Below, one piece after another: positions 26,768 through 37,484 of a DNA stretch of 64,000 nt. Position numbers and translations under genes: made by a program. Below the pieces are notes generated by a model. That model had not been told where the DNA came from. It did no database searches and saw only the letters and a list, made by a program, of their open reading frames with translations. The stretch spans positions 3,844,001 through 3,908,000 of the forward strand of contig NZ_CP065037.1 of assembly GCF_019924635.1 (NCBI RefSeq). The letters run 5' to 3'. Within the stretch, counting starts at the first letter, position 1. Each line of letters begins with the position of its first letter. The DNA comes from Leifsonia sp. ZF2019 (GTDB lineage Bacteria > Actinomycetota > Actinomycetes > Actinomycetales > Microbacteriaceae).

Positions 26768-28708
26768 CTACACCACGCGGTCGTTGCCGCCGTCCACCGA
26801 GAGGTGCGCGCCGGTCGTGGCCGGGAGGCCCGCGATGAACGTGAGCACCGCCTCCGCGACCAGAGCGCTGGTGACCTCGACGCCCAGGAGGTTTCGGGTG
26901 CGATACTCCTCGACCGTGAGCCCGTAGTGCGCGGCGCGCTCGGCAAGAAGCCCGGGCGTCCAGATCGCGGTGTCGAAGACGGCGTCGGGTTCGACCTGGT
27001 TCACGCGGATGCCGTCCGCGGCCCACTCCAGCGCCGCCACCCGGGCGAGCTGTGCTGCGGCGGTCTTGCTGGCGGAGTACGCGGCGACTCCCGGGCCGGG
27101 CGCGGCGACGTTCTTCGTCGACACCAGCACCACACGGCCGCCGCGCGGCGCGACGGCGAGCAGCGGATGCGCCGCCCGCAGCGCCCGGGCCACGGCACCG
27201 GCGTTGACCCGCATCGCCCGCTCCCAGACGTCGTCCGCGAGGGTGGCGAGGGACTCGCCGGCGGGGAAGATCCCGGCGGCGACCACGAGTGCGTCGAGGC
27301 CGCCGAACTCCCGCGCCGCCGTCTCGACCGCGGCATCCAGCACGGCGTGCTCCGCCACGTCGCCGACGATCCCCCGCCACGACGGACCGTCGAACACATC
27401 GGTCACGTCCGGGCTGAGGTCGACGCCGACGACCGACGCGCCCTGGGCGAGCAGCGCCGCAGCGGTCGCCCGGCCGATCCCGGATGCGGCGCCGGTGACG
27501 AGCGCGACCTCGCCGTCGAGCAGCCGGGCACGGGCGCCGGAGCGCAGGCGCGCCTGCTCGAGCTCCCAGTACTCGATGTCGAAGCTCAGGGCCTCGTCGA
27601 GCGAGCGGTAGCCTGCCTGCCGGTCGGCCGCCTCCACGATGTCCATGGTGTGCAGCGCGATGTCGTGCACGGCATCGGCGGCCGAGCGGGACATGCCTGC
27701 CGTGAGCAGGCCCAGCTCGGGATCGAGGATCACCCGCGGGGCAGGGTCGATGGGCTCGATCGGGCCGGGTATCCGGTCGCGGTGCGCGTCGACATAGCGG
27801 GCGTAGTCGGCGGCATAGGCGGCCACGTCGCGGCCGACGAGCGGAGCGCGCTTCGTGCGGATGACGTGCTCGGGAGTCGCCGTGCCGCGGGAGGTCGCCT
27901 CCCGGAGATCCGATCGTTGCGCGTACCGCAGAGCACGCGACGATGCCGACTGCCGCACGATCAGCGGCGTGCCTGCGGCCAGGGAGAGATCGCGCCGGAG
28001 TTCGGCGATGGCCTCGACCGATCCGGCCCGCTCGACCGGCGCCCCCTCATCACCCCAGCGCGGCGAGCCGGCGGAGACCAACGCCAGATCCACCAGCTCG
28101 AGGTGGCGGCGCAGGGCCTCGTCGGCGTCGTCGGCGAACGTGAACAGACCGTGGTTGGCCAGCACCAGGGCGTCGACCCCGCGGAGGTCCGCGTCGGCGA
28201 CGGACCGCGCGAGCGGGAATCCCGGCATCACATACGGCAGGACCGCGACGCGGTCGCCGAGCACACGCGCCGCCCGCTCGACGCCGTCCGGCTGATCGGT
28301 GAGGGCGACGACGGCGTCCGCGTGCGAATGGAGGACGACCCGGGACGGCAGGTGCGCGTGCAGCAGCGCCTCGATGGACGCCGTCGGCGCGGAGGCGTCG
28401 AGCGATGCCTGCCGGAGCTCGTTCACCATCCCGCTGTCGGTCAGCTCGGTGAGCGCCAGCAGGCGCAGCAGGCGCTTGCGGCGCAGCGGAGCGAATCCGG
28501 CGGGCTCGATCGAGCCGAGATCCCACCCGCTGCCCTTGACCAGCACGAGTTCCACCTCGTCGCCGGTGGCGTCGTGGCCGGTCGCCTTGATGGAGGTGTT
28601 GCCGCCGCCGTGCAGCACGAGGGAGGGATCGGCTCCGAGCGTCCGGGAGACCCGGGTGATCTCCGCCAGTGCGGCATCCACCTCGGGACCGTATGGCGAG
28701 CCGCTCAT
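26768..28708 (-). CDS. bifunctional class II aldolase / short-chain dehydrogenase (RhaD-SDR type)
   Basis: 646 residues. The N-terminal class II aldolase domain has LHGGGNTSIK (residue 31), zinc ligands in HSH (126-128) and NHG (184-186). The C-terminal NAD-binding SDR domain has TGAASGIG (404-411) and the catalytic S529, Y543, K547 (YSASK). The VNQVEPDAVF...IW segment is typical of the rhamnulose-1-phosphate aldolase/lactaldehyde dehydrogenase fusions. It would split a ketose-1-phosphate and oxidise or reduce the released aldehyde. The ATG at 28708 overlaps the kinase stop by 4 bp. No rhamnose isomerase is nearby, so the substrate may differ. Confidence 0.88.
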   Translation of the reverse strand: MSGSPYGPEVDAALAEITRVSRTLGADPSLVLHGGGNTSIKATGHDATGDEVELVLVKGSGWDLGSIEPAGFAPLRRKRLLRLLALTELTDSGMVNELRQASLDASAPTASIEALLHAHLPSRVVLHSHADAVVALTDQPDGVERAARVLGDRVAVLPYVMPGFPLARSVADADLRGVDALVLANHGLFTFADDADEALRRHLELVDLALVSAGSPRWGDEGAPVERAGSVEAIAELRRDLSLAAGTPLIVRQSASSRALRYAQRSDLREATSRGTATPEHVIRTKRAPLVGRDVAAYAADYARYVDAHRDRIPGPIEPIDPAPRVILDPELGLLTAGMSRSAADAVHDIALHTMDIVEAADRQAGYRSLDEALSFDIEYWELEQARLRSGARARLLDGEVALVTGAASGIGRATAAALLAQGASVVGVDLSPDVTDVFDGPSWRGIVGDVAEHAVLDAAVETAAREFGGLDALVVAAGIFPAGESLATLADDVWERAMRVNAGAVARALRAAHPLLAVAPRGGRVVLVSTKNVAAPGPGVAAYSASKTAAAQLARVAALEWAADGIRVNQVEPDAVFDTAIWTPGLLAERAAHYGLTVEEYRTRNLLGVEVTSALVAEAVLTFIAGLPATTGAHLSVDGGNDRVV

Positions 28709-30198
28709 CGGGCCAGCTCCGTCCACACGGAGCCCATCGCGGCGAGCGCGCGGTCGAACCGGTCGGCCTGGCGCCGGTAGGCCTCGCGATCGGCGCCCGG
28801 TGCGACGACGAGGGCGGGGTCGGGGTCGCCCCACCAACCGGCCGTGTCGACGCCCACCCCGGCGGCGGCCAGGGATGCGACGCCACGCGCGCCCAGCTCT
28901 GTCCCGAGCTGGCGGCGCACCGGATGACCGACCACGTCGGCGAACATCTGCGCCCAGAGCGGATTCTTGGCACCTCCGCCGGCGAGGGTCCACGGGCCGT
29001 CCGAGACGGTCGCGCCGCTCGCGCACACCTTCTCGAGCTGAACGCGGTGGTACTGGGTCACCCCCTCGGCGACAGCGCGCGCGATCTCACGGTAGCCGTG
29101 CTTGTCTTTGGCGCCGAGGAGGGTCCCGGAAGCGCCGAGGTGCTCCGGCGCGCCGTGCACGAACGGGAGGAAGAGGAGGCCGTCGGCGCCCGCGTCCACC
29201 GTCGAGGCCGCGTGCAGCAGGTCGCGCGGGGTGACCGTGTCGGCGGCCACGCTCGACATCAGCGTCGAGAACCACTCGACTCCCGCGGCGGAGGTGGGTG
29301 CGACCTCCTGGGCCAGCATGTGACGGGGGTCGGGGAGCAGCGCGTTGAGCGTCACCCGTGGCGGCTCGGCGTCGGCGGGGACGACGACGGAGTTGATCGC
29401 CCAGGTGCCGACGATGATCGTCACATCGCCCGGCCGGACGGCGCCGGCCCCGATCGGACTCGCGACGCAGTCCATGCATCCGGCGACGACGGGGGCGCCG
29501 GCCGGGAGGCCCGTGGCGGCGGAGGCTTCAGCGGTCACGGCGCCCACGACCTCATCGGAGCGCGACAGCGGCGGCAACAACCGCATCAGGTCGCGTGGGA
29601 GGCCGAGCAGATCGAACACGGCGGGCTCGTAGGTGCGCGCCGCGAGGTCGACCAGGCCACAGGCGGAGGCGTCCGAGTAGTCGGCGCTCGGCCGGCCGGT
29701 GAGGCGGGAGGTGATCCAGTCCTTGCAGCTCAGGGCCCACCTCGCGCACCCGAGGGCCTGCGGCTCCTCATCGAGAAGCCAGCGGAGCAATACACCGGGC
29801 TGGCCCGCCCACGGGACGGAACCGGTGACCCGACGCACCGCCTCCACCTCGACGGGATCGAGGGCGGCGACGATCCGCTCGGCGCGGCTGTCGGTGGAGG
29901 CGAAGGCCGCCCGCACGGGGCGCAGCTGCTCGTCGACGAGGTAGAGGCCGTTGCCGTGACCGGTGGCGCCGATGCCCGAGATGGTCCAGCCTTCGGCCGT
30001 GAGCCAGCCGGTGAGCTCGGCGAGCACGCCGGCGACGACGTCCCACAGGGCCGCCATGTCGATCTCCTGGCGGTCCGCGGCGACGGCCACGCGCGGGTTG
30101 GCCGCGGACACCGCGCGCAGTTCGGCGCCGGCCTCGTCGAACGCCGCGGCCTTGGCGGCCGTGAGGCCGACGTCGATCCCGATCAGGCAGTGCTTCAT
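28705..30198 (-). CDS. FGGY-family sugar/polyol kinase (LyxK/EryA-like)
   Basis: 497 residues. The FGGY fold has the phosphate-1 motif IGIDVGLTAAKA at the N-terminus, TDSRAERIV near 102, GTWAINS near 270, EVAPTSAAGVEWF near 300 and the adenosine motif LAGGGAKNPLWAQMFADV near 410. The motif spacing is closest, from memory, to E. coli L-xylulose kinase LyxK and erythritol kinase rather than LsrK or rhamnulokinase. It phosphorylates the imported sugar or polyol. ATGA overlaps link it to the GlpD-like gene upstream and the aldolase downstream. Confidence 0.85.
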   Translation of the reverse strand: MKHCLIGIDVGLTAAKAAAFDEAGAELRAVSAANPRVAVAADRQEIDMAALWDVVAGVLAELTGWLTAEGWTISGIGATGHGNGLYLVDEQLRPVRAAFASTDSRAERIVAALDPVEVEAVRRVTGSVPWAGQPGVLLRWLLDEEPQALGCARWALSCKDWITSRLTGRPSADYSDASACGLVDLAARTYEPAVFDLLGLPRDLMRLLPPLSRSDEVVGAVTAEASAATGLPAGAPVVAGCMDCVASPIGAGAVRPGDVTIIVGTWAINSVVVPADAEPPRVTLNALLPDPRHMLAQEVAPTSAAGVEWFSTLMSSVAADTVTPRDLLHAASTVDAGADGLLFLPFVHGAPEHLGASGTLLGAKDKHGYREIARAVAEGVTQYHRVQLEKVCASGATVSDGPWTLAGGGAKNPLWAQMFADVVGHPVRRQLGTELGARGVASLAAAGVGVDTAGWWGDPDPALVVAPGADREAYRRQADRFDRALAAMGSVWTELAR

Positions 30199-31859
30199 TC
30201 CGTGCTTCCTCGCATGGTCCCGGCCTCGCGCTCGGCGTCGAGAGCGCGGGGCTTGAAGCGTCGCATCGCGGCGCGGTAGCGGTCAAGTTCGCGCTCGGCG
30301 CGCTCGGCGGTCCAGTCACGGTTGGCGACCAGGACGGCGGCGACCGCCGGGGCCGCGGCGAGGCCGACATCGCTGTTGAGCGCGACCGCCATGCGGCGGA
30401 GGACGACGTCCTCGAGGCTGAGGGCGCCCTCCTCCCGGACCGCGTGCACCGCCTCTGCGGCGATCGCCCCGGTCTCGGGGTCGACCACCTCGCCGAGCGT
30501 GGGCGTGGCGACGACGAGCCGCTCGATGCGCTCGGCGACGACGCCGTAGGTGTCGACCAGACGCGCCGCGGTGCTCGGGGGCAGGGTGGATTTCGCCACG
30601 AACCGGCTGCGATAGGCCGGCCAGTCGCCCTCGGGCGCACCGGGCAGTCGCGCCGCGCGGGTCGGCGACGGGCCGGGGCGGCGACCGAGCTCCCGCTCCA
30701 GGCGGCGCGCCACCAGCTCGCCGAGCGCGCGATGCGTGGTCAGCTTGCCGCCGATGATGGTCACCAGGCCGGCGTCGGCGCCCGAGTGCACGACGATCTC
30801 GTGGTCGCGGCTGACCGTGGACGGATCGTCCACGTCGCCGACGTAGGGCAGGGGACGCACTCCCGAGTAGGACCAGAGCACGTCGTCGGCCCCGAGCCGC
30901 GCCTCCGGGATGAGCGCGTTGACGGCGCCGAGCAGGTACGCGGTCTCGTCCTCGTCGATCACGACATCGTCGATGGAGCCGTCGTACGGCAGGTCGGTGG
31001 TGCCGATCATGTACTTGCCCTCCCAGGGCAGCACGAACATCGGCCGGGCGTCGTCCGGCGACTCGAAGAAGATGCAGGTGTCCGGCGCGCCGGGGAAGGC
31101 GGCGACGACGAGATGGCTGCCCTTGGTCGGCCCCATCCGACGATCGTGCGCGCCGGCGAGGTCGAGCACGCTGTCGACCCAGGGGCCGGCGGCGTTGACG
31201 ACCAGACGGGCGGGCACCGTCTTCGTCTCCCCGGTCTCCCGATCGCGGTAGCGGAGGCCGGCGATACGTCCACCGAGCCGCACGAGTGACTCGACCGGGG
31301 CGTGGGTGGAGACGATGGCGCCACTGCGCTGCGCGTCCACGGCCAGTTCGACCGCGAGCCGCTCGGTGACGGGCACGTTCGCGTCATGGAACAGGCCGCC
31401 CCAGCGCAGCCCGGCCGCGGCCAGCGCGGGCCACTCGCGCTCCAGCCGCCGGCGGAAGACGATGCGGTTGAAGGGCAGCGGCTTGCCGAGCGACAGCACA
31501 TCGTGCAGCATCAGACCGCACGCGAGCAGCCAGCCGGGCCGGCTCTGCTGCTTCGAGAACGGGATGAGCATCGGGTAATGGTGCACCAGGTGCGGAGCCT
31601 TCGCGAGCAGGATGTTGCGCTCACGGATCGACTCGTGGACGAGGTTCAGCTCGAACCGCTCGAGGTACTTGAGCCCGCCGTGGATGAGGCGCGTCGAGAT
31701 CGCCGAGGTCCGGGCAGCCAGGTCGTCCTGGTCGAACACGGCGACGCTGAGGCCGCGCGCGGCGGCCTCGCGGGCCACGGCGAGGCCGTTGATGCCCGCG
31801 CCGATCACGGCGACGTCGACCGACGGGATCTCCGGGGTGTAGGTGGTGAGGGCCGGCAT
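30195..31859 (-). CDS. FAD-dependent glycerol-3-phosphate-dehydrogenase-like (GlpD/EryB-like) enzyme
   Basis: 554 residues. FAD-binding motif VAVIGAGINGLAVAREAAARG at residue 15, then TSAISTRLIHGGLKYLE and PTKGSHLVV, all typical of the GlpD/GlpA family. The C-terminal extension binds the lid helices. In this operon, next to a kinase, it most likely oxidises a polyol phosphate to a ketose phosphate, as EryB does in erythritol catabolism, rather than serving glycerol. No glycerol facilitator is present. The start at 31859 lies 1 bp after the LsrF-like stop. Confidence 0.85.
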   Translation of the reverse strand: MPALTTYTPEIPSVDVAVIGAGINGLAVAREAAARGLSVAVFDQDDLAARTSAISTRLIHGGLKYLERFELNLVHESIRERNILLAKAPHLVHHYPMLIPFSKQQSRPGWLLACGLMLHDVLSLGKPLPFNRIVFRRRLEREWPALAAAGLRWGGLFHDANVPVTERLAVELAVDAQRSGAIVSTHAPVESLVRLGGRIAGLRYRDRETGETKTVPARLVVNAAGPWVDSVLDLAGAHDRRMGPTKGSHLVVAAFPGAPDTCIFFESPDDARPMFVLPWEGKYMIGTTDLPYDGSIDDVVIDEDETAYLLGAVNALIPEARLGADDVLWSYSGVRPLPYVGDVDDPSTVSRDHEIVVHSGADAGLVTIIGGKLTTHRALGELVARRLERELGRRPGPSPTRAARLPGAPEGDWPAYRSRFVAKSTLPPSTAARLVDTYGVVAERIERLVVATPTLGEVVDPETGAIAAEAVHAVREEGALSLEDVVLRRMAVALNSDVGLAAAPAVAAVLVANRDWTAERAERELDRYRAAMRRFKPRALDAEREAGTMRGSTE

Positions 31860-31860
31860 G

Positions 31861-32733
31861 TCAGTGCGAGAGCTGCTCGAAGAGGGCGAACGCGTCGTCG
31901 GCGGTGAGGCCGTCGTGGACGACGCCGCGGACCGCCGCGAGCATCGCCGCCGGATGCTCCGACTGGAACACATTGCGGCCCATGTCGACGCCGGCGGCAC
32001 CCTCCTGGATCGCGCGGTACGCGACGCGCAGAGCCTCGCGCTCCTCCACCTTCTTGCCGCCGGCGATCACGATCGGGACCGGGCACGCGCTGGTGACGGT
32101 CTCGAACCCGTCCTCGACGTAGTAGGTCTTGACGAACGCGGCCCCGAGCTCGGCAGAGATCCGTGTGGCGAGACGGAAGTACCGCGCATCGCGCACCATG
32201 TCACGCCCCACCGCGGTCACGGCGAGCACCGGGATGCCCGCGGCCTGGCCCTGGTCGACCAGCGTCGTGAGGTTGCGGACCGAACGGCTCTCGTTCTCCG
32301 AGCCGACGAAGACCTGCACGGCCAGTGCGGCGGCGTCGAGGCGCACGGCGTCGTCGATGCCGACGGCCAGATCCTCCGCGCTCAGGTCGCCGAGCACGCT
32401 GGGTCCGCCGCTCGCGCGCAGCACGACCCCTTTGCCTGTCGTCGCCGGGATGGTGGTCCGCAGGGCGCCGCGCGTGCACATCAGGGCATCCGCCTGCGGG
32501 ATCAGCGGCACGATCGAGCGGTCGAGCCGTTCGAGGCCCGAGGTCGGCCCCTGGAAGTAGCCGTGGTCGAAGGCCAGCATGACGGTCTTGCCGTCCGTCG
32601 GGTCGAACACCCGGGAGAGGCGGGCGCGCATCCCCCAGTCCTGCCCGGCGAGGCCCTTGAGCGGGAAGTCGCCCGCCTGGGGGGCGGCGCCGGTGAAATC
32701 GGTCCCGTCGCGGAGGTCGTCGAGGTCAGCCAT
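31861..32733 (-). CDS. LsrF-like class I aldolase/thiolase
   Basis: 290 residues, near-colinear with E. coli LsrF (291). It opens with [13 protein letters not shown] and has [45 protein letters not shown] with the candidate Schiff-base lysine, and [16 protein letters not shown]. LsrF acts on the phosphorylated autoinducer-2 derivative, transferring an acetyl group to CoA. Here the rest of the locus lacks LsrK, LsrG and LsrR. It could therefore either process AI-2-like pentuloses or serve as an aldolase for another sugar phosphate. Its ATG overlaps the permease stop by 8 bp. Confidence 0.85.
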   Translation of the reverse strand: MADLDDLRDGTDFTGAAPQAGDFPLKGLAGQDWGMRARLSRVFDPTDGKTVMLAFDHGYFQGPTSGLERLDRSIVPLIPQADALMCTRGALRTTIPATTGKGVVLRASGGPSVLGDLSAEDLAVGIDDAVRLDAAALAVQVFVGSENESRSVRNLTTLVDQGQAAGIPVLAVTAVGRDMVRDARYFRLATRISAELGAAFVKTYYVEDGFETVTSACPVPIVIAGGKKVEEREALRVAYRAIQEGAAGVDMGRNVFQSEHPAAMLAAVRGVVHDGLTADDAFALFEQLSH

Positions 32734-33781
32734 GGGTGTTCTCCTTCTTCTTTGCGGTCATGGTCAGGGAGTCGCGCAGACGCGCGAGGACGGAGCGGCC
32801 GGTGCCGGTGGCCGCCGCCGAGACGACGACGACCGCGACCACGAGGACGCCCTTGAGGATGTTCTGGGCGCCGACGCTCCAGCCGACGAGGTTGAGCAGG
32901 CCCGACAGCAGCACGAAGAACAGCGCGCCGGTCCAGGCGCCGACGGGGACGGCACGGCCGCCCGAGATCAGGGTGCCGCCGATCACGACGACGGCGACCG
33001 AGTCGAGCATGTAGGAGGTGCCGAGCACGGTGCTCGGCGAGATGAAGGCGGCGAGCAGCCCTCCGGCGAGGCCGGCCAACGCGCCGCTGACCACGTAGGT
33101 GATGGCGGTGACCCGCCAGACTCGGACGCCCGCCCGTTCGGCGGCCCGCGGGCTCTGACCGACGGCGAGCACGCCGAGCCCGAAACGCGTGCGGGCGAGC
33201 ACGACCGCGACGAGAGCGGTGACGACGACCACGAGCAGCGCCATCACCGGGACGCCTAGGAGCTTCGCGTTGACGAAGGCGCGGAGACCGGCCCCCGCAG
33301 TCGCACGGTTGCTGTCGGCCAGGAGCAGGGTGCAGGACTGCACGATCAGGCTCGTCGCGAGGGTCGCGATGATCGGAGGGACCCGCAGCACCAGGATGGC
33401 GACCACGCTCACGAGTCCCGCGGCGACCCCTGCGCCCACCGCTGCCGCGACACCGATGACCGGTCCGGCGGCCGCACCGACGCCCACGGCGACGTACGAC
33501 GCCATCGACACCACTGCGCCGACCGACACATCGATGTTGCCCGGGCCGAGCGTGATGACGAGCATCTGCCCGAGCGCCACGAGGACGAGGAAGGGCGCCA
33601 GCGAGAGCGCCTGCGCCAGCGGTTCGAAAGGCTGGCCGGGCCGCACGGCGACGATGCACAGCCAGACGGCCAGCACGCCGATCAGGGACCAGCCCCAAGC
33701 CGGCCAGCGGAGCCGGGACCGCGCGCCGACCTGCGTCGGCAGGGTGGGCGCGGGCGGAGGAGTCGAGGTGGAGGTGGTCAT
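32726..33781 (-). CDS. sugar ABC transporter permease (RbsC/LsrD type)
   Basis: 351-residue BPD_transp_2 permease with eight to ten helices. Conserved features are [20 protein letters not shown] near residue 72 and [14 protein letters not shown] near 275. It is one of two non-identical permeases forming a CUT2 importer. The ATG at 33781 overlaps the stop of the other permease by 4 bp; the frame open to 34279 is antisense shadow. Confidence 0.9.
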   Translation of the reverse strand: MTTSTSTPPPAPTLPTQVGARSRLRWPAWGWSLIGVLAVWLCIVAVRPGQPFEPLAQALSLAPFLVLVALGQMLVITLGPGNIDVSVGAVVSMASYVAVGVGAAAGPVIGVAAAVGAGVAAGLVSVVAILVLRVPPIIATLATSLIVQSCTLLLADSNRATAGAGLRAFVNAKLLGVPVMALLVVVVTALVAVVLARTRFGLGVLAVGQSPRAAERAGVRVWRVTAITYVVSGALAGLAGGLLAAFISPSTVLGTSYMLDSVAVVVIGGTLISGGRAVPVGAWTGALFFVLLSGLLNLVGWSVGAQNILKGVLVVAVVVVSAAATGTGRSVLARLRDSLTMTAKKKENTHG

Positions 33782-34785
33782 CTGCTGAACCTCTCGGTGA
33801 CGATGCGGCCGGCCAGCACCGCGAGCACGATCACACCCTGCGCGCCCGCCTGCATGCTCGAGGGGAGCGCGACGAGGCTGAGGAGCACCGAGATGAGGCC
33901 GAGGGTGACGGCGCCGAGAGCGGTGCCGATGGGGAGGGCGCGGCCACCGGAGAAGGTGCCGCCGCCGAGGATCACCGCGGCGATGGTGGTGAGGGTGAAG
34001 TTGCTCGCGGAGTTGATGTCGCCGGAGCGTGTCTGCGCGGCGAGCAGGAGCCCGGAGACGACGATGAGGAGGGCTGCGAACACGTAGGCCGTCACACGGG
34101 TCCTCGTCGGCGACCAACCGGCCTTGTCGAGGGTGGCGGCGCTGGAGCCCAGCGCACGCATCCGGGCACCCGCACGGCTGCGCCGGACGATCCACCAGCC
34201 GAGCACGGCGGCTATCGCGATGAAGACCAGCGGAGGCGGCACCACCGTGCTGCGCCAGGAGCCGATGGCGGTGAGCCACGCCGGTGTGGAGCCTCCCGGC
34301 GTCGGGAGGAGTTGCAGGCCGAGGCCCAGCCAGACGAACGACATGCCGAGGGTCACGATGATGGAGGGGACCCCGCGCTTCTGCACGATCACCGCCAGCA
34401 CGGCGTAGACGACCGGCACCCCGGCGAGCAGGACGACGCCGAGCAACGGACTGGTCGCGAGCACGGTCGCCGCGATCACGGTGACGAGCCCGACCAGGTT
34501 GCCGATGCCGAGGTCGATGTCGCCGACGGACATCACGATCATCTGCGCCTGCGCGGCGAAGACCAGCGGGACGGCCGACATGAGCATGAGGCTCAGACCG
34601 GTGACGGAGAGGATGCCGGGCTGGATCGCCGCCGCGATCGCCACGATCACGACGAGGGCGACGAGCGAGAGCAGCGCCGGGGAGCCTTGGGCTACGGCCG
34701 CGCGCAGGCGCACGGCGGTCGCCGGTCGACCCGTGCCGCGCGATGCCGGCGCAGCCGCCCGGGCGGATGCGGTGGAGGCGGTCAT
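33778..34785 (-). CDS. sugar ABC transporter permease (RbsC/LsrC type)
   Basis: 335-residue BPD_transp_2 permease. It has the conserved [20 protein letters not shown] near residue 83 and [20 protein letters not shown] near 265. Two separate permease genes rather than a homodimer is the arrangement of Lsr, xylose-like and erythritol (Ery) importers. The ATG at 34785 overlaps the ATPase stop (ATGA). Confidence 0.9.
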   Translation of the reverse strand: MTASTASARAAAPASRGTGRPATAVRLRAAVAQGSPALLSLVALVVIVAIAAAIQPGILSVTGLSLMLMSAVPLVFAAQAQMIVMSVGDIDLGIGNLVGLVTVIAATVLATSPLLGVVLLAGVPVVYAVLAVIVQKRGVPSIIVTLGMSFVWLGLGLQLLPTPGGSTPAWLTAIGSWRSTVVPPPLVFIAIAAVLGWWIVRRSRAGARMRALGSSAATLDKAGWSPTRTRVTAYVFAALLIVVSGLLLAAQTRSGDINSASNFTLTTIAAVILGGGTFSGGRALPIGTALGAVTLGLISVLLSLVALPSSMQAGAQGVIVLAVLAGRIVTERFSR

Positions 34786-36287
34786 CGGGCCGTCCCTTCG
34801 TCGAACGAGTGGGCGATGATGTGCTCCTCGGTGTTCGTGTCGCCGGCCAGCTCGGAGACGATCCGGCCGCCGCGCAGCACGTAGACGCGGTCGCAGTGAG
34901 CCATCTCGGCGTTCTCGGTGGAGTACCAGACGATGGCGCGCCCGGCGGCGGCCTCCGTCTTCATGAGGGTGTAGAGCTCGTTCTTCGTCGTCACGTCGAC
35001 CCCGCGGAACGGGTCGTCGAGCAGCACGAGCGCGGCGTCGGTCGCGAACGCGCGGGCGACCAGCACCTTCTGCTGATTGCCGCCGCTGAGCGCGGTGATC
35101 GGGGTACCGGCGGCGCCGCGGATGCGCAGCGCCTCGATCCAGCGCGCCGCGAGGTCGCGCTTGGCCCGCGCGTCGACGACGCCCGCGGTGCTGATGCCGC
35201 GGAGGGCGGCGATCGTGAGGTTCTGTGCGACGTTCCAGAGCGGGAGGATTCCGGAGGTCTGCCGGTCGCCCGGCACGTAGGCGCGCCGCTGCGGTGCCCG
35301 CACTCCCCGGGTGAGCGTCCCGGCCGACCAGAGCCGGGCCAGCACCGCCTCCTGCCCCTGGCCGGCGAGGCCCGCCAGCCCGATGATCTCGCCCGAGCGC
35401 ACGGCGAACGGGATGCCGTCGCCGCGGATCTCGGCCACGACCTCCCCCGCCTGCCGCGCGTCGGCCGCCGCCTCCGCCTCCGCGGCCGCGTGAACCTCCC
35501 CGCCCATCGCGTGCAGGAGCACCGACTCGTCCGCCCCCGCGAAGACACCGGCCACGGCGCCGTCGCGCATGACCGCGACGCGGTCGCTGTGAGCGGTGAC
35601 CTCCGCCATGCGGTGGGAGATGAGGAGAACGCTGGTCCCGTCGGCGGTCAGCCGGTGCAGGTGCGCGTAGAGCTGGTCGGCGGCGTCCACTCCGAGCGAC
35701 TCGGTCGGCTCGTCGAGGATGAGCAGGCCGAGTCGCTCGGTGCAGAGCGCGCGGGCGATCTCCACCATCTGGCGCTGAGCCAGCGTGAGTTCGCCGACGC
35801 GCCTGACGACCGCGATCCCGTGACCGGGGAACACGGTGTCGAGCACCTCGCCGATCCGCCGCTCCGCGCGTGCCCGCCACCCGAAGGGGGCTGCGCGCCG
35901 CGGATCGGAGAGGTACGCGTTCTCGGCGACGGTCAGGTCGGCGCAGAGCGCGAGCTCCTGGTACACCATCCGCACCCCCGCCGCAGCGGCCGTGCGGGTG
36001 TCCCACGCCCGCCCGACGGCGGTGTCCCGCGCCGTCACGGCGCCCGAGTCGGGTCGCTCGCGTCCGGCGAGGATGCGCATGAGCGTGCTCTTGCCCGCGC
36101 CGTTGTGACCGACGAGCCCGAGGATCTCGCCGCGTTCGACGTGCAGGTCGACACCGGTGAGCGCGCGGGTGCTCCCGTAGCGCTTCGTGACGCCGCGCGC
36201 GACGATGGTCGCCGTCGCGCCGGCCGCAGCCTCCGGAGCCGCGGCAGGCGCCGCGCCCCCGGTGGCCGGTTCGATCGTCGTTGGCAT
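34782..36287 (-). CDS. sugar ABC transporter ATP-binding protein with two ABC domains (RbsA/LsrA type)
   Basis: 501 residues with tandem ABC domains. The first has Walker [10 protein letters not shown] near residue 70 and Walker B LLILDEP. The second has the usual degenerate Walker A ([11 protein letters not shown]), signature LSGGNQQK and Walker B LVLLDDP. That asymmetry is normal for CUT2 importers. An Ala/Pro-rich N-terminal extension of about 25 residues precedes the first domain. The start at 36287 follows a GGAGGA ribosome binding site. It energises the two permeases encoded downstream. Confidence 0.92.
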   Translation of the reverse strand: MPTTIEPATGGAAPAAAPEAAAGATATIVARGVTKRYGSTRALTGVDLHVERGEILGLVGHNGAGKSTLMRILAGRERPDSGAVTARDTAVGRAWDTRTAAAAGVRMVYQELALCADLTVAENAYLSDPRRAAPFGWRARAERRIGEVLDTVFPGHGIAVVRRVGELTLAQRQMVEIARALCTERLGLLILDEPTESLGVDAADQLYAHLHRLTADGTSVLLISHRMAEVTAHSDRVAVMRDGAVAGVFAGADESVLLHAMGGEVHAAAEAEAAADARQAGEVVAEIRGDGIPFAVRSGEIIGLAGLAGQGQEAVLARLWSAGTLTRGVRAPQRRAYVPGDRQTSGILPLWNVAQNLTIAALRGISTAGVVDARAKRDLAARWIEALRIRGAAGTPITALSGGNQQKVLVARAFATDAALVLLDDPFRGVDVTTKNELYTLMKTEAAAGRAIVWYSTENAEMAHCDRVYVLRGGRIVSELAGDTNTEEHIIAHSFDEGTAR

Positions 36288-36319
36288 GGGTCCTCCTCGA
36301 ACTCGCCGGTCATTCCGCG

Positions 36320-37387
36320 CTAGCGCAGCGCGGGAGCCTCGGCGTCCTTGCCGTCCGCGACGGCCGCGATGGCGGCGTCGACGCTCTTCTGGTCCCACGG
36401 GTAGGCGGCGTACTCGTCGGCCGAGAGCGTGCCCACCCAGTAGTCGAGGTCGTCCTGGCCGATCTCGAGCAGCGGGAGCACGACGGTGGAGGGCACCTTC
36501 TTGCCCGCCAGCAGATCGAGTCCGACGTAGAGCGCGGCGACGCCCTGGCCCGGGTCGGTCAGCGCGGCGAAGGAGCCGTTGTCGATACCGCGCTCCTTCC
36601 AGAAGCTGAGCGACTTGCCGTCGGTGTCGAAGACGACGACGGGGTCCGGCCGACCGGCGGACTCGAAGGCCTGCACGACGCCCATGCCGCCGATGCAGCC
36701 GGGCACCGCTGCGATCTGAGGCAGCGACCCGAGCACCGAGACGATCTCCTTCTGGGCGGTCGAACCGTCGCAGTAGCCGTTGACCTCCGCCGCGACCGTG
36801 ACATCCGGGTAGTCCTTGAGGATCTCGTGCTGCCGCTTGTTGAACTCCTCCTCCGGCTGCGACCCGATGACACCGCGGTTGATGATGATGTCGCCCTTCC
36901 CGCCGATCGCCTTCAGCGCCGGCACGAGGGAGACCTCGCCCCACTTGGCGTAGTCGTTGCGGACGACGTGCGCGCACGGCGCCTTCATGTCCGCATCGAG
37001 GACGAGCACCGTGATGCCCGCATCGCAGGCCTCTTCCACGGCCGGCACGAGCGCCGTCGACGACGCCGGGATGACGACCAGCATGTCCGGCTTCTGGAGC
37101 ACCAGGCTGCGGATCTGCGACGCCTGCTCGGTCGCGCTGTTCTCGCCGGGAGCGTTGACGGTCGTGTACTTCGAGACGACGCCGTCCTTCTTGAGCTTCT
37201 CGGCGGCCTTCTCGAACTTGTCGATCAGGGTGAGCCGCCAGCCGTTCACGAAGCCGTTGCTCAGAGCGACGGAGATGCCGCTCGTCATCCCGCCGTCTCC
37301 GACGGCGCCGGCCGAGCAGCCGGTCAGTGCGAGGGCCGCCGTGACGGCGGCGACGACGCCGATGCGGCGCCAGGATCCAAACGACAT
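36320..37387 (-). CDS. sugar-binding lipoprotein (CUT2, RbsB/LsrB-like)
   Basis: 355 residues. Signal peptide with lipobox LTGC (C24), then a type-I periplasmic binding fold with [21 protein letters not shown], a [20 protein letters not shown] segment and an [14 protein letters not shown] segment. It is the first cistron of the cassette's catabolic operon, with GGAGG upstream of the ATG. It defines the substrate, but the ligand cannot be read from the sequence. Confidence 0.9.
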   Translation of the reverse strand: MSFGSWRRIGVVAAVTAALALTGCSAGAVGDGGMTSGISVALSNGFVNGWRLTLIDKFEKAAEKLKKDGVVSKYTTVNAPGENSATEQASQIRSLVLQKPDMLVVIPASSTALVPAVEEACDAGITVLVLDADMKAPCAHVVRNDYAKWGEVSLVPALKAIGGKGDIIINRGVIGSQPEEEFNKRQHEILKDYPDVTVAAEVNGYCDGSTAQKEIVSVLGSLPQIAAVPGCIGGMGVVQAFESAGRPDPVVVFDTDGKSLSFWKERGIDNGSFAALTDPGQGVAALYVGLDLLAGKKVPSTVVLPLLEIGQDDLDYWVGTLSADEYAAYPWDQKSVDAAIAAVADGKDAEAPALR

Positions 37388-37431
37388 TGTTCTGCCTCCA
37401 GGGGTTCGCTTCTCTGCGAAGGGTTCGTCAC

Positions 37432-37473
37432 CTTGTCACGTCCAACTCGTCATGACAAGCTTGTAGTGACAAG
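37432..37473. promoter_or_regulatory. GntR operator region of the cassette
   Basis: Half-sites TTGTCA/TGACAA recur at 37433-37438, 37453-37458 and 37467-37472. The clearest unit is the palindrome CTTGTAGTGACAAG (37460-37473). It overlaps the -35 region of the GntR gene and lies between the divergent regulator and binding-protein genes, so it is probably the operator for both. Confidence 0.6.
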
Positions 37474-37484
37474 ACCTTAGACAG

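Noticed and set aside
26768..28708. An L-rhamnose utilisation operon
   Set aside because: The aldolase-SDR fusion alone suggests it, but there is no rhamnose isomerase or mutarotase and the kinase does not look like a rhamnulokinase.
26768..37387. A complete AI-2 (Lsr) uptake and degradation system
   Set aside because: The transporter and LsrF homologue fit, but LsrK, LsrG and LsrR are missing. The kinase is closer in motif pattern to LyxK/EryA, and GlpD-like and RhaD-SDR genes are not part of Lsr. Kept only as one alternative for the substrate.
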